Shown in pieces: positions 1-8,434 of a stretch of 63,099 nt of DNA. Made by a program: the position numbers and the translations under genes. The DNA is from Fictibacillus sp. BK138 (GTDB taxonomy: Bacteria; Bacillota; Bacilli; Bacillales; Fictibacillaceae). Each line of letters begins with the position of its first letter. The stretch's first letter is position 1. The notes below the pieces were generated by a model. It saw nothing but the letters and a program-made list of their open reading frames with translations. It was not told the DNA's origin and made no database searches. The DNA is taken from positions 1 through 63,099 of the forward strand of contig NZ_SGXL01000004.1 of assembly GCF_004216955.1 (NCBI RefSeq), read 5' to 3'.

Positions 1-117
1 CATAAAAGTGTTTGACTTGCTCTCATTTGTTACTGACGGAATTAATTCTTAATTCCTTACCTTTGCTTTTGTTCAGTTTTCAAAGAACTTGTTTGGCTTG
101 TCTTCTTTCGAGACAGC
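1..117 (-). other. 16S rRNA operon leader, partial (rrn operon continues beyond the left edge)
   Basis: Read leftward, this stretch follows a strong promoter and contains TTCTTTGAAAACTGAAC (about 74-90), a motif typical of the leader upstream of 16S rRNA in Bacillus. No protein-coding potential is seen. The 16S gene itself would start beyond position 1. That this is rrn leader is inferred from the motif and promoter, because no rRNA sequence is visible here. Confidence 0.7.
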
Positions 118-123
118 TTTATT

Positions 124-152
124 ATCTTACCGAATCGAAGTTATAAAGTCAA
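124..152 (-). promoter_or_regulatory. Strong sigma-A promoter of an rRNA operon
   Basis: The -35 hexamer TTGACT (147-152) and -10 hexamer TAAGAT (124-129) are separated by exactly 17 bases and point leftward. The promoter sits 34 bases beyond the last tRNA gene of the cluster and is followed by an rrn-type leader. Confidence 0.75.
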
Positions 153-185
153 GCGCTTTTTAAAAATCTTTTTTTAAAGATAATA

Positions 186-262
<77 letters not shown>

Positions 263-272
263 GTGAAAATAA

Positions 273-346
273 TGGAGCGGGTGATGAGAATCGAACTCAC
301 GACCAGAGCTTGGAAGGCTCTTGTTTTACCACTAAACTACACCCGC
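273..346 (-). tRNA. tRNA-Gly(TCC)
   Basis: A 74-nt cloverleaf with anticodon TCC and encoded CCA. An identical gene is present in the second cluster at 62275-62348. Confidence 0.95.
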
Positions 347-353
347 AAAAGAA

Positions 354-430
354 TGGTCGGGAAGACAGGATTTGAACCTGCGACCCCCTGGTCCCAAACC
401 AGGTGCTCTACCAAGCTGAGCCACTTCCCG
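354..430 (-). tRNA. tRNA-Pro(TGG)
   Basis: A 77-nt cloverleaf with anticodon TGG, acceptor stem CGGGAAG/CTTCCCG and encoded CCA. Confidence 0.95.
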
Positions 431-437
431 TAAAATA

Positions 438-514
438 TGGCGCGCCCTGAGAGATTCGAACTCCCGACCTTTTGATTCGTAGTCAAACACTCTATCCAGC
501 TGAGCTAAGGGCGC
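438..514 (-). tRNA. tRNA-Arg(ACG)
   Basis: A 77-nt cloverleaf with anticodon ACG, which is expected to be deaminated to ICG, and encoded CCA. Confidence 0.95.
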
Positions 515-559
515 CTATCCATTGCATATTCAAATGCATTATATGTTATTTTGAAAAGT

Positions 560-645
<86 letters not shown>

Positions 646-697
646 GCGGCAAGATGCCAGCGCATGAACACTGCAACTTATTAGTTAAAAATTAATA

Positions 698-781
698 TGG
701 TGCGGGTGAAGGGACTCGAACCCCCACGTCAAAGACACTAGATCCTAAGTCTAGCGCGTCTGCCAATTCCGCCACACCCGC
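698..781 (-). tRNA. tRNA-Leu(TAG)
   Basis: An 84-nt class II tRNA with a long variable arm, anticodon TAG and encoded CCA. It lies directly upstream of the other leucine tRNA. Confidence 0.95.
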
Positions 782-797
782 ATATTAATTTGAAAAA

Positions 798-873
798 TGG
801 TGAGCCATGAAGGACTCGAACCTTCGACCCTCTGATTAAAAGTCAGATGCTCTACCGACTGAGCTAATGGCTC
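798..873 (-). tRNA. tRNA-Lys(TTT)
   Basis: A 76-nt cloverleaf with anticodon TTT and encoded CCA. Confidence 0.95.
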
Positions 874-923
874 GTGCTAGTTTAAGCATTTAATACTTAA
901 ACAATCATCTTAAAAACAAAAAA

Positions 924-998
924 TGGCTGGGCTAGCTGGATTCGAACCAGCGCATGACGGAGTCAAAGTCCGTTGCCTTACCGCTTGGCTATAGCCCA
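924..998 (-). tRNA. tRNA-Gln(TTG)
   Basis: A 75-nt cloverleaf with anticodon TTG, acceptor TGGGCTA/TAGCCCA and encoded CCA. Confidence 0.95.
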
Positions 999-1015
999 AC
1001 ACCTTAGAATAAAAA

Positions 1016-1091
1016 TGGCGGACCCGACCGGGGTCGAACCGGCGATCTCCTGCGTGACAGGCAGGCATGTTAACCACTACACCACGAGTCC
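1016..1091 (-). tRNA. tRNA-Asp(GTC)
   Basis: A 76-nt cloverleaf with anticodon GTC and encoded CCA. The acceptor stem contains one T-G wobble pair. Confidence 0.95.
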
Positions 1092-1128
1092 ATTCATCTA
1101 GGTATTTCGTATTTTGTTAGAAACAAAA

Positions 1129-1203
1129 TGGTGACCCGTACGGGATTCGAACCCGTGTTACCGCCGTGAAAGGGCGGTGTCTTAACCGCTTGACCAACGG
1201 GCC
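1129..1203 (-). tRNA. tRNA-Glu(TTC)
   Basis: A 75-nt cloverleaf with anticodon TTC and encoded CCA. It has an identical paralogue at 62723-62797. Confidence 0.95.
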
Positions 1204-1206
1204 ACA

Positions 1207-1297
1207 TGGCAGAGAAGAAGGGATTCGAACCCTCGCACCGCGTTAGCGATCTACTCCCTTAGCAGGGGAGCCCCTTGAGCCACTTGGGTACTTCTCT
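1207..1297 (-). tRNA. tRNA-Ser(GCT)
   Basis: A 91-nt class II tRNA with a long variable arm, anticodon GCT and encoded CCA. Only three bases separate it from tRNA-Glu. Confidence 0.95.
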
Positions 1298-1300
1298 GTA

Positions 1301-1375
1301 TGGCTCCACAGGTAGGACTCGAACCTACGACCGATCGGTTAACAGCCGATAGCTCTACCACTGAGCTACTGTGGA
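1301..1375 (-). tRNA. tRNA-Asn(GTT)
   Basis: A 75-nt cloverleaf with anticodon GTT and encoded CCA. It is the first gene of the cluster, 22 bases downstream of the -10 box, and has an identical paralogue at 62897-62971. Confidence 0.95.
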
Positions 1376-1397
1376 ATGTCTTTTAAGGACAATTAAC

Positions 1398-1426
1398 ATC
1401 ATAATTGTTTCAGCTTAAAATGTCAA
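1398..1426 (-). promoter_or_regulatory. Sigma-A promoter of the twelve-tRNA cluster
   Basis: A consensus -35 TTGACA (1421-1426), a 17-base spacer and -10 TATGAT (1398-1403) point into tRNA-Asn. This cluster is therefore transcribed from its own promoter rather than only as the tail of an rRNA operon. Confidence 0.8.
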
Positions 1427-1550
1427 CCCGTTTTAGAAGGTTTTTTTAAGCTTTTGTTGCTGCAGCCAACCATTAAAGAAGGCTATGTAAAAGGCTTGTC
1501 TAACAGCGACTTAATTAAATTACCACATTCCTATTATCGAAGTCAACACC

Positions 1551-2009
1551 CTATTTTGAAGAAATCTGTTTTAATTTCCCCCTGCACTTTCCACATACAT
1601 ATCTCTTCGTATCAATTCTCCTTTTTCTTTTATAAGACTGCATACAGTCTGTGCATATATAGTGATATTTATAACTCTCTGTTCTCCTTTTTTCAGGGAT
1701 AGATTGACAATAACGGGAACCGCCAACTTTATTCAGCCAATACTTAAAGTCGTAATCAGCATGCTTATAACCCTTCCCTTCAATATGCATGTGATAATGA
1801 ACGAGCTCATGCTTTATTACCCCGATCAACTCATCCATTCCAAACGCTGCATAAAGATGAGGATTCATTTCGATATCATGAGACCTTAATAAGTACCGCC
1901 CGCCTGTTGTACGTAATCTTTTGTTAAATCTGGCGTTATGACGGAACTTTTTATTGAAAAATTGCATGGAGATCTCTTCTGTTAGTTTTTGCAGTTCTTC
2001 ATCTGTCAT
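1551..2009 (-). CDS. SprT-like zinc metalloprotease-family protein (YdcK type)
   Basis: This 152-residue protein has the SprT layout: an HExxH zinc motif (HELVH, residues 67-71) and a C-terminal zinc ribbon with CxxC pairs at 119/122 and 139/142. SprT-family proteins resemble the protease domain of eukaryotic SPRTN, but the Bacillus YdcK members have no established substrate. It is divergent from cmpA, and tex lies beyond. B. subtilis ydcK has the same neighbours. The next genes downstream are tRNAs with their own promoter, and no clear terminator is seen after the stop. Confidence 0.85.
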   Translation of the reverse strand: MTDEELQKLTEEISMQFFNKKFRHNARFNKRLRTTGGRYLLRSHDIEMNPHLYAAFGMDELIGVIKHELVHYHMHIEGKGYKHADYDFKYWLNKVGGSRYCQSIPEKRRTESYKYHYICTDCMQSYKRKRRIDTKRYVCGKCRGKLKQISSK

Positions 2010-2034
2010 GGTAATTCCCCTTACTATTTCGAGT

Positions 2035-2063
2035 TCACATTAACAAGCATCTAAACATAGACT
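2035..2063 (+). promoter_or_regulatory. Candidate sigma-E (sporulation) promoter of cmpA
   Basis: TCACATT (2035-2041), a 14-base spacer and CATAGACT (2056-2063) resemble the sigma-E consensus (KMATATT, 14-15, CATACAHT) with one mismatch in each box. It is oriented toward cmpA, which is a mother-cell gene in B. subtilis. Confidence 0.45.
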
Positions 2064-2106
2064 AATACACAAACAACGGATTGGGAAGTTCAAGGAGGTT
2101 CTCTAT

Positions 2107-2229
2107 ATGCCAACATGGTTTAAAAGACAGCTCCGCCGCGCTTATTATCAAAAAGATCGTTACCAAATCCGCTTATTGAATCAATGCTGGTTCTTTTATA
2201 ACAGAAAGCACTCCTCCAGTGAAGAATGA
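2107..2229 (+). CDS. cmpA: Cortex morphogenetic protein CmpA
   Basis: This 40-residue protein begins MPTWFKRQLRRAYYQKDRYQ and contains LLNQCWFFYNRKH, matching the small CmpA family. In B. subtilis CmpA is made in the mother cell. It restrains cortex assembly and acts with ClpXP to remove defective SpoIVA, aborting badly coated spores. A strong AAGGAGGT ribosome-binding site precedes the ATG. It sits between the divergent sprT-like gene and convergent tex, as in B. subtilis. The B. subtilis protein has 37 residues. Confidence 0.88.
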   Translation: MPTWFKRQLRRAYYQKDRYQIRLLNQCWFFYNRKHSSSEE

Positions 2230-2253
2230 CCACACTGGAGAAGCGCTTTTTCT
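2214..2253 (+). terminator. Rho-independent terminator of cmpA
   Basis: CTCCAGTG (2214-2221) pairs with CACTGGAG (2233-2240), followed by a T-rich tract. The stem begins inside the last codons of cmpA. Confidence 0.7.
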
Positions 2254-2258
2254 TTTGC

Positions 2259-4430
2259 CTATCCTTTTTTAGGAGCAATCATCGTTAAGGCGATTCGCTG
2301 TTTAGCTACATCTACTGAATCGACCCAAACGGTTACCACTTGTCCTACACTTACCACATCCATTGGATTCTTAACAAATCGGTCAGTTAATTTTGATATA
2401 TGAACGAGACCGTCTTGCTTTACTCCAATATCTACAAAAGCACCAAAATCTACTACATTGCGGACTGTTCCCTGCAGTTCCATACCTTGTGCTAAGTCTT
2501 CCATCTTAAGAACATCTGTTTTAAGGACCGGGCCTGAAAATTCATCTCGAGGATCACGGCCAGGTTTTGTCAGTCCGTCGATAATATCTTTTAATGTCGG
2601 TACACCAATATCTAATTTCCTTGAAGTCTCCTCAAGTGAAAGAGATTTTAATTTATCTGCCAAAGCTTCTGTACCGATGTCAGCAGGTTTAAATCCTAAC
2701 TCTTTTAACAAAGCTTTCGTTCCTGGATAACTCTCAGGATGGATTCCCGTTTGGTCCAAAGGCTGATCTCCATCCATAACACGCAAAAATCCGATACATT
2801 GCTCGTACGTTTTTGCACCTAAGCGAGGAATCTTTTTCAGCTCTGTTCTATTCTTAAACTTCCCAACATCATTTCTTTTTAAAATAATGTTTTGAGCAAC
2901 TGTTTTGGACAGGCCTGAAACATATTGAAGCAATGATGCAGAAGCTGTATTTACGTTAACACCTACTTTGTTAACCGCTGTTTCAACCACAAAACTGATC
3001 TCTTCGCCTAGTCGTTTTTGCGATACATCGTGCTGATATTGTCCGACTCCAATAGATTTTGGATCTATTTTCACGAGTTCCGCCAACGGATCTTGAAGTC
3101 TTCTCGCAATCGAAACGGCACTTCTTTCTTCCACTTGAAGGTCTGGAAACTCTTCACGGGCAACACTGGATGCGGAATAAACACTTGCGCCTGCTTCGTT
3201 CACAATCACATAAGCCACAGATTTATCGAGATCTTTTAATGTCTCTGCAATAAACTGCTCCGTTTCACGTGACGCTGTTCCGTTTCCGATCGCTGCAATT
3301 TCAATATCATACTTATCAATCAGCTTTTTTACTACCGCAGCAGATTTTTCAACTTCTGATCTTGGAGGTGTTGGATAAATGGTCTGAATGTGAAGAACCT
3401 TCCCCGTTTCATCAACGACACCAAGCTTGCATCCGGTACGGTACGCTGGGTCCACTCCTAATACAACTTTTCCTTTTAATGGCGCTTGAAGCAATAAGCT
3501 TCTTACATTTTCAGAAAAAATGTGAATAGCACGTTCTTCTGCTTGCTCTGTTAAAGCTGCGCGAATTTCTCGTTCGATCGAAGGTGCAATTAGTCTTTTA
3601 TACGCATCTTCTATCGCTTCTCGCAAAAATGGTGCAGCTGGTGAGCCTGATCGCTTAATCGTTTTTCTCTCCATTTTAGAATGGATCAGGTCTGAAGGAG
3701 TACTGATGCCAACCTTTAAGATCCCTTCTTTTTCACCACGGTTCACAGCAAGAATCCGGTGAGGAACAATTTTTCGGATTGGTTCTTGGTATTCGTAGTA
3801 CATCTCGAATACTTTCTTTTCGTCAGCTTCTGTATTTTTCCCTTCAGTTTTGATTTCGCCTTTTGAGAAGGTATCTTCACGTATCCATTTTCGCATATCA
3901 GCATCATCAGACAGCATTTCAGCTATGATGTCCTTAGCTCCCTGAAGAGCATCTTCTTCTGACAATACTTCTTTTTCTTCATTTATGTATTCTTTCGCCG
4001 CTACTAAAGGATTATCGTTGTGTTCTTCGAGCAGCCATAATGCAAGTGGCTCTAATCCTTTTTCTTTTGCTACAGTTGCTTTTGTTCTTCTTTTTTGTTT
4101 GTAAGGACGATACAAATCTTCTATATCCTGCAGCTTTTGAGCTTTTTTAATCGCAGCAGTAAGTTCATCTGTTAATTTTCCCTGTTCGTCGATTAGACGA
4201 ATAACTTCCTCTTTGCGGGAAGCAAGGTTTTGCAAATAAGTCCAGCGGTCCATGATGTCTTTAATCTGAACCTCATCAAGACCTCCTGTTAATTCCTTTC
4301 GGTAACGGGCAATGAAAGGCACCGTATTTCCTTCTTCTAATAATTCAATAACCTGATTAATTTGTTTACCTTTAACATTAAGTTCCTGTTCCATCATACG
4401 CAATGCTTGTTCATTAACAGGTTGTCCCAA
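2259..4430 (-). CDS. tex: Tex-family RNA-binding transcription accessory protein
   Basis: A 723-residue Tex protein: a helical N-terminal region, a YqgF-like core (VVLGVDPAYRTGCKLGVVD, about 330-350), helix-hairpin-helix repeats (SLLQYVSGL onward) and a C-terminal S1 RNA-binding domain (GTVRNVVDFGAFVDIG onward). The proposed start is the TTG at 4430, preceded by AAAGGAGTG. An upstream in-frame ATG at 4454 would place that ribosome-binding site inside the gene. Tex proteins bind nucleic acids and influence transcription, but the mechanism is unclear. It is encoded alone, next to cmpA. Confidence 0.93.
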   Translation of the reverse strand: MGQPVNEQALRMMEQELNVKGKQINQVIELLEEGNTVPFIARYRKELTGGLDEVQIKDIMDRWTYLQNLASRKEEVIRLIDEQGKLTDELTAAIKKAQKLQDIEDLYRPYKQKRRTKATVAKEKGLEPLALWLLEEHNDNPLVAAKEYINEEKEVLSEEDALQGAKDIIAEMLSDDADMRKWIREDTFSKGEIKTEGKNTEADEKKVFEMYYEYQEPIRKIVPHRILAVNRGEKEGILKVGISTPSDLIHSKMERKTIKRSGSPAAPFLREAIEDAYKRLIAPSIEREIRAALTEQAEERAIHIFSENVRSLLLQAPLKGKVVLGVDPAYRTGCKLGVVDETGKVLHIQTIYPTPPRSEVEKSAAVVKKLIDKYDIEIAAIGNGTASRETEQFIAETLKDLDKSVAYVIVNEAGASVYSASSVAREEFPDLQVEERSAVSIARRLQDPLAELVKIDPKSIGVGQYQHDVSQKRLGEEISFVVETAVNKVGVNVNTASASLLQYVSGLSKTVAQNIILKRNDVGKFKNRTELKKIPRLGAKTYEQCIGFLRVMDGDQPLDQTGIHPESYPGTKALLKELGFKPADIGTEALADKLKSLSLEETSRKLDIGVPTLKDIIDGLTKPGRDPRDEFSGPVLKTDVLKMEDLAQGMELQGTVRNVVDFGAFVDIGVKQDGLVHISKLTDRFVKNPMDVVSVGQVVTVWVDSVDVAKQRIALTMIAPKKG

Positions 4431-4533
4431 TAAGAACACTCCTTTTTCAATCAATTACTTCTATTATAAACGAAGTGAATCTCTCCGTAAAAAAGCTTTA
4501 GACTGTTTTTGTTACATTGCCAGATAGAAAGGG

Positions 4534-4662
4534 GTTGATTTCCGCTCCAGGTTGCTCGCTTTCCACGGGGCGTGCGGTGAGCCTCCTGCCGCTTTGCGCC
4601 ATTAGGAGTCTCCACCTGACCGCTCGTCCCGTAGGAGTCTCGCACCTTGCGCTTCAATCAAC
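4534..4662. repeat. Dispersed structured intergenic repeat, copy A
   Basis: About 129 bp bounded by GTTGATT (4534-4540) and its complement AATCAAC (4656-4662), with internal GC-rich arms able to form a long imperfect hairpin. Related copies lie at 16583, 39097 and 44791. Translation of the element gives a spurious reading frame joined to the region upstream of tex. The rest of the gap 4431-4775 shows no gene, only AT-rich sequence. Confidence 0.85.
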
Positions 4663-4775
4663 TTGCAAATGAAGAAAAGAGCGATTAACAAAAATCTTTT
4701 AAAAAGAACCTTTTAGAAATACACCAAAAACAAACAAAAAACACCATCCTCAAATGCAGTAAGGATGATGTTTCT

Positions 4776-5384
4776 CTAACTCATATTCACTTGACCTACT
4801 AGGACTGTAGCGTCATCGTTGATATCCTGCGGTAATCCGCTTATATACTTAACAGATTCCTTCGGAGAAATCATTTTTGTTAAAAGTGTACGGCTTTGCG
4901 TATGAATATCCATACCATCGGAATAGAGCATAAATGTTAACTCTCTTTCGAATTTAAAATCCTGTACTTTAAATCGTTCTGGTTTCCCTACTAGAAAACC
5001 AACTTTCGGCAAAGGGTGAATAGCACGTTGTCTTTCTGCAGAGACCATAAAACGGATGTTACCTACTCCAGAATAAGTGGCAGTTTGATTTTTATAATCG
5101 ACTTTAACGATTGCGATAACAGCACCGCGCGTATGTCTTAGTCCATCGTTGCAAAGATGCATAAGCTGCTCCACTGTCTCATCATGATTTTGATCGATGA
5201 TGTCGGTTGCTGCTCCCGATGCTTCTTTTGCCATTTTCCCGCTTCCTAAGCCATCCGCAACAGCGCAAATCAAATAATTGTCCGTTTCTTTCACATAAAA
5301 ACTATCTCCGCAAAGATCATTTCCCTTTTTTGGCTTTTGATACGAGGAAACAGATGCTCTGCTGTATTGATAGTGTTCGATCAT
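4776..5384 (-). CDS. rsbX: PP2C-type serine phosphatase RsbX, feedback regulator of sigma-B
   Basis: This 202-residue single-domain PP2C phosphatase has the metal-site motifs ADGLGSG (about 43-49) and MLYSDGMD, with a final DDATVLV. In B. subtilis RsbX dephosphorylates RsbS and RsbR in the stressosome and so resets signalling. Its start overlaps the sigB stop by 4 bases, which indicates translational coupling as the last gene of the operon. Confidence 0.95.
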   Translation of the reverse strand: MIEHYQYSRASVSSYQKPKKGNDLCGDSFYVKETDNYLICAVADGLGSGKMAKEASGAATDIIDQNHDETVEQLMHLCNDGLRHTRGAVIAIVKVDYKNQTATYSGVGNIRFMVSAERQRAIHPLPKVGFLVGKPERFKVQDFKFERELTFMLYSDGMDIHTQSRTLLTKMISPKESVKYISGLPQDINDDATVLVGQVNMS

Positions 5385-6172
5385 CTAAGCGCCTCCGAAG
5401 GAGTCACTCGCAAAGCTTCTTTCAACTTTTCTAAAGCTCTTCTTTGTAATCTGGAAACATGCATTTGAGAAATATCTAATCTTTCTCCTGTTTCCTTCTG
5501 GCTTAAGTTTTCAAAATACGTGCACTGAAGGATTTCGCGTTCCCGTTCAGAGAGAACCGCAAAAGCTTTCTGTAAAAGAAGTCTTTTGTCAATCTGATCG
5601 AATCCTTCATCGTTTGAACCAACAAGATCTAGAAGTGTTACTGTACTTCCCTCTTGGTCAGCCTCAATAGAGCTGTCTACAGAAAGAGCTTGGTAGCTCT
5701 TGCCCATTTCCATCGTCTCTAGCACTTCTTCTTCTGAAACTTCCAGGTAATCTGCAATTTCGGCAATCTTAGGTGATCTCTGCAAACTCGTCGTTAATTC
5801 TTCAACCGCCTTTTTAATTCTCGGCCCTAATTCCTTAATTCGGCGAGGTACATGCACACTCCAAGTTTTATCACGGATAAATCGTTTAATTTCTCCTACG
5901 ATTGTCGGAACCGCAAAGGATTCGAACGATCTGCCAAACGTTTTATCATATCTTCTAAACGCAGCTAATAAACCAATCATACCGACTTGTACTAAATCGT
6001 CATGAATGCTTTTGCCTTTTGAAAACTTTCTAGCTAAGGAATGGACAAGATCTTGATATTGCAGAACAAGATTCGTCTGAATTTCCTCATTTTGTGGATC
6101 TTGCTGCAACTCGTCGATCCACGCATAGACTTGTTCTTTACTGTGAAGGCGCTGGCGAGATTCTGTCGACAT
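5381..6172 (-). CDS. sigB: RNA polymerase sigma factor SigB (general stress)
   Basis: The 263-residue sigma-70 group 3 factor contains the region 2 signature DLVQVGMIGLLAAFRRYD, the strongly conserved block WSVHVPRRIKELGPRIKKA in region 3, and the region 4 helix-turn-helix (SQKETGERLDISQMHVSRLQ). The chosen ATG (MSTESRQ) follows GGTGGAGG. An upstream in-frame ATG at 6187 is also possible. The gene overlaps the end of rsbW by about 35 bases. SigB directs general stress genes and is held by RsbW in unstressed cells. Confidence 0.96.
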   Translation of the reverse strand: MSTESRQRLHSKEQVYAWIDELQQDPQNEEIQTNLVLQYQDLVHSLARKFSKGKSIHDDLVQVGMIGLLAAFRRYDKTFGRSFESFAVPTIVGEIKRFIRDKTWSVHVPRRIKELGPRIKKAVEELTTSLQRSPKIAEIADYLEVSEEEVLETMEMGKSYQALSVDSSIEADQEGSTVTLLDLVGSNDEGFDQIDKRLLLQKAFAVLSEREREILQCTYFENLSQKETGERLDISQMHVSRLQRRALEKLKEALRVTPSEALR

Positions 6173-6620
6173 GTTCCTCCACCTCATCTCTGTGAAGATA
6201 CTTTGTCATCATTACAACGACACCGGCTTCACTGCTTATTTCTACCTTGTCCATAAGTGTATCTATTAGGAAGAGGCCTAAACCTCCCTCATTTAACTGA
6301 TCAACAGATTTTCCATCGACTGGGCCAAGATTTTTTGAGATAGTGTCAACATCAAAGCTCTTACCTTGATCGACCACAGTTATTTCAATTCGGTCGTCAA
6401 AGATATTGCAGCCAATACGGACTTGACCTTTATCTTCATCCGCATAAGCGTGATTAACAACATTCGTCACTGCTTCAGAAACAGCAATCTTAATATCTTC
6501 TATTTCATCAAACGCAAAACCCATTCTGTTAGCAAGGCCAGAGATCGTTAATCTGACCACACCCACATAATCCGGTTTTGCCGGGACATTCATTTCAATA
6601 TAGTCAGACGCTGTTCTCAT
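6138..6620 (-). CDS. rsbW: Anti-sigma-B factor and serine kinase RsbW
   Basis: This 160-residue GHKL-fold kinase shows the N box (SEAVTNVVNHAY), G1 box (VVDQGKSFD) and G2 box (GGLGLFLI). RsbW binds either SigB or unphosphorylated RsbV and phosphorylates RsbV, so it is the partner switch of the pathway. Start and stop overlap rsbV (4 bases) and sigB, as is usual for this tightly coupled operon. Confidence 0.96.
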   Translation of the reverse strand: MRTASDYIEMNVPAKPDYVGVVRLTISGLANRMGFAFDEIEDIKIAVSEAVTNVVNHAYADEDKGQVRIGCNIFDDRIEITVVDQGKSFDVDTISKNLGPVDGKSVDQLNEGGLGLFLIDTLMDKVEISSEAGVVVMMTKYLHRDEVEEHVDRISPAPSQ

Positions 6621-6949
6621 AGCGCCTCCCCCTTTACTCCGCTTTCAATGTCCATCACTTCTGTTAAGCCGGTAATCTCGAAGATACGTTTAACACGATC
6701 TGTCATACCGCGAAGCTTTAATGAACTGTTGTTAGCTTTTGAAGATTTTAGCGCTCCAACAAAAATTCCTAGCCCTGTACTATCCATATAATCGATTCCA
6801 GAAAGATCGACAACAACAACGCTGCCTTCTTTTTCTGTTAGTGGAAGCATTACTTCTTTTAGCTTTGGAGCTGTATATGCATCCACTTCTCCTGTAAGGT
6901 GTAACTCGTGTGTTTCATTTATTTGGTGTTGATTAATTTGCAAATTCAT
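6617..6949 (-). CDS. rsbV: Anti-anti-sigma factor RsbV (STAS domain)
   Basis: The 110-residue STAS protein carries the phosphorylatable serine in IDYMDSTGLGIF (about residue 56). Unphosphorylated RsbV captures RsbW and releases SigB. A SigB-type promoter lies immediately upstream at 6992-7017, so rsbV-rsbW-sigB-rsbX can be autoinduced separately from the upstream stressosome genes, as in B. subtilis. Confidence 0.96.
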   Translation of the reverse strand: MNLQINQHQINETHELHLTGEVDAYTAPKLKEVMLPLTEKEGSVVVVDLSGIDYMDSTGLGIFVGALKSSKANNSSLKLRGMTDRVKRIFEITGLTEVMDIESGVKGEAL

Positions 6950-6991
6950 TTTTTTCCCCCCACGCTTTGATTAAAACCCGATAAATTACCT

Positions 6992-7017
6992 TTACCCTGA
7001 ACCAAAGTATGCTAAAC
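6992..7017 (-). promoter_or_regulatory. SigB-dependent autoregulatory promoter upstream of rsbV
   Basis: GTTTAG (-35, 7012-7017), a 14-base spacer and GGGTAA (-10, 6992-6997) match the SigB consensus GTTTAA-N12-15-GGGTAT. The -35 hexamer includes the rsbU stop codon TAG. Its position matches the internal SigB promoter of B. subtilis. Confidence 0.8.
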
Positions 7018-8019
7018 CATTCGTTTTAAAATAATTAAGGTGAAATCATCTCTAAGCTCAAACCCTTGCAATCGATCCAGTTCTTGAAAAACATTCTGGA
7101 CGATTTGCTGAGCAGGCAGATCCATATACTTTCGGATAAGAGATACAATTTCTTCTCTTTCAATAAAACCTTTGCTTGTACGGCATTCCGTTACTCCATC
7201 AGATAGGAGGATCACCATATCTCCAATTTCGATTACTCTCTCATAAGGATGATAAGTGGTTGTTCTGGAAACTCCTAATACAAGACCTTTAGCAATTAAA
7301 TCGTGGAATCGATCTTCTTTTGCATCATAGATGAATCCAGGTTCGTGACCTGCACCTGCATAGAAGAATTTATGACTTTCCGGCTCATAGACACCATGAA
7401 ACATTGTGATGAACATATTGCTATGAACGTTCTGTTCAACAACGCGGTTTAGGTTTTCTAAAAGAAGATGAGGCTTCATCTGCTCTTCCGGAAGACTATC
7501 CATCGCGTACTTGATCATAGACATACAAAGTGCAGCAGGTATGCCCTTGCCGATTATATCAGCTACGGCGACACTAAGGCTACTTCCACTTTTTACAAAG
7601 TTATAATAATCACCGTTCATTTTCTTAGCAGGAACACTGACAACTCCAATATCCAGTTCATCAAATTCAGGTACATCACTTAACAGCAAAGTCTGCTGCA
7701 TGCTTGCAGCTACTTCAATTTCGGATTCCAGCTGCTGCTGTTTATCACGTAAACTTTGATGTTCACGATAAGCAAACCCGTATCCGATCATTGCCTCCAG
7801 AAGAAAATCGAAGGAATCCCTCATTTCTTCTGACATATCAGGAAACAGTTCGTCCATAACCTGAATATGGAGACTGACAAGATCCTCAGGGGAGATTTGC
7901 TGTTCAAGCAATTTTCTGCTGAATTGCTGGCCTTTATAGAGTGTTGTCTCAGTTTTAGCTTTTAGATAGACCGATAATAGATCTTGGTAACGTTCAGTTA
8001 GTGCGTCTTTTGCAGTCAA
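7012..8019 (-). CDS. rsbU: PP2C phosphatase RsbU (environmental stress input to RsbV)
   Basis: The 335-residue protein has an N-terminal helical RsbT-binding domain (about 1-80, containing FSRKLLEQQI and MIGYGFAYREHQ) and a C-terminal PP2C domain (SVPAKKMNGDYYNF, ADIIGKGIPAALCMS, LLSDGVTECR). RsbT released from the stressosome activates RsbU, which dephosphorylates RsbV. I place the start at the TTG at 8019 behind AGGAGGAGAGCTC. This gives 335 residues, the length I recall for B. subtilis RsbU. An upstream in-frame ATG at 8043 lies before the ribosome-binding site. Confidence 0.95.
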   Translation of the reverse strand: MTAKDALTERYQDLLSVYLKAKTETTLYKGQQFSRKLLEQQISPEDLVSLHIQVMDELFPDMSEEMRDSFDFLLEAMIGYGFAYREHQSLRDKQQQLESEIEVAASMQQTLLLSDVPEFDELDIGVVSVPAKKMNGDYYNFVKSGSSLSVAVADIIGKGIPAALCMSMIKYAMDSLPEEQMKPHLLLENLNRVVEQNVHSNMFITMFHGVYEPESHKFFYAGAGHEPGFIYDAKEDRFHDLIAKGLVLGVSRTTTYHPYERVIEIGDMVILLSDGVTECRTSKGFIEREEIVSLIRKYMDLPAQQIVQNVFQELDRLQGFELRDDFTLIILKRMV

Positions 8020-8030
8020 GAGCTCTCCTC

Positions 8031-8432
8031 CTAACGAAGCCATTTAGTAGCAGAAATCTCCGTTCCCACATCAACTGTGGATTCAATAGAAAATTCGTCC
8101 ATTAAACGCTTCACGCCTGGTAATCCTGCTCCTAAACCTCCGGAAGTAGTATACCCATCTTCCATTACTTTACGGATTTCGCGGATTCCAGGTCCATTGT
8201 CTAGGGCTACAATTCGCAGACCCTTTCTGCCTAGTTGATCGATAGGCTCGATACAGATTTTTCCTCTGCCCGCATACAAATAAATATTACGGGCAAGTTC
8301 AGAAATTGCTGTTGTAATTCTGGCTTGGTCAACATTTCCGAAGCCAAGCTCCTTGGCCATGTTTCTGCCAAGCTGACGGGCACTTACGATGTCCCATTCG
8401 TTGCGTACTTCCACACAGGATTGGATGTCCAT
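8031..8432 (-). CDS. rsbT: Stressosome switch kinase RsbT
   Basis: This 133-residue GHKL kinase has TAISELARNIYLYAG (N box), DNGPGI and GLGAGLPGVKRLMDEF. RsbT phosphorylates RsbS and RsbR on stress, leaves the stressosome and activates RsbU. The second of two close ATGs (8432) is favoured because GGAGGG lies at a proper distance from it. The reading frame nearly abuts the end of rsbS. Confidence 0.95.
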   Translation of the reverse strand: MDIQSCVEVRNEWDIVSARQLGRNMAKELGFGNVDQARITTAISELARNIYLYAGRGKICIEPIDQLGRKGLRIVALDNGPGIREIRKVMEDGYTTSGGLGAGLPGVKRLMDEFSIESTVDVGTEISATKWLR

Positions 8433-8434
8433 TA

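Noticed and set aside
4451-4657. A 68-codon frame upstream of tex
   Set aside because: It is repeat copy A read in one frame, with no start site or family.
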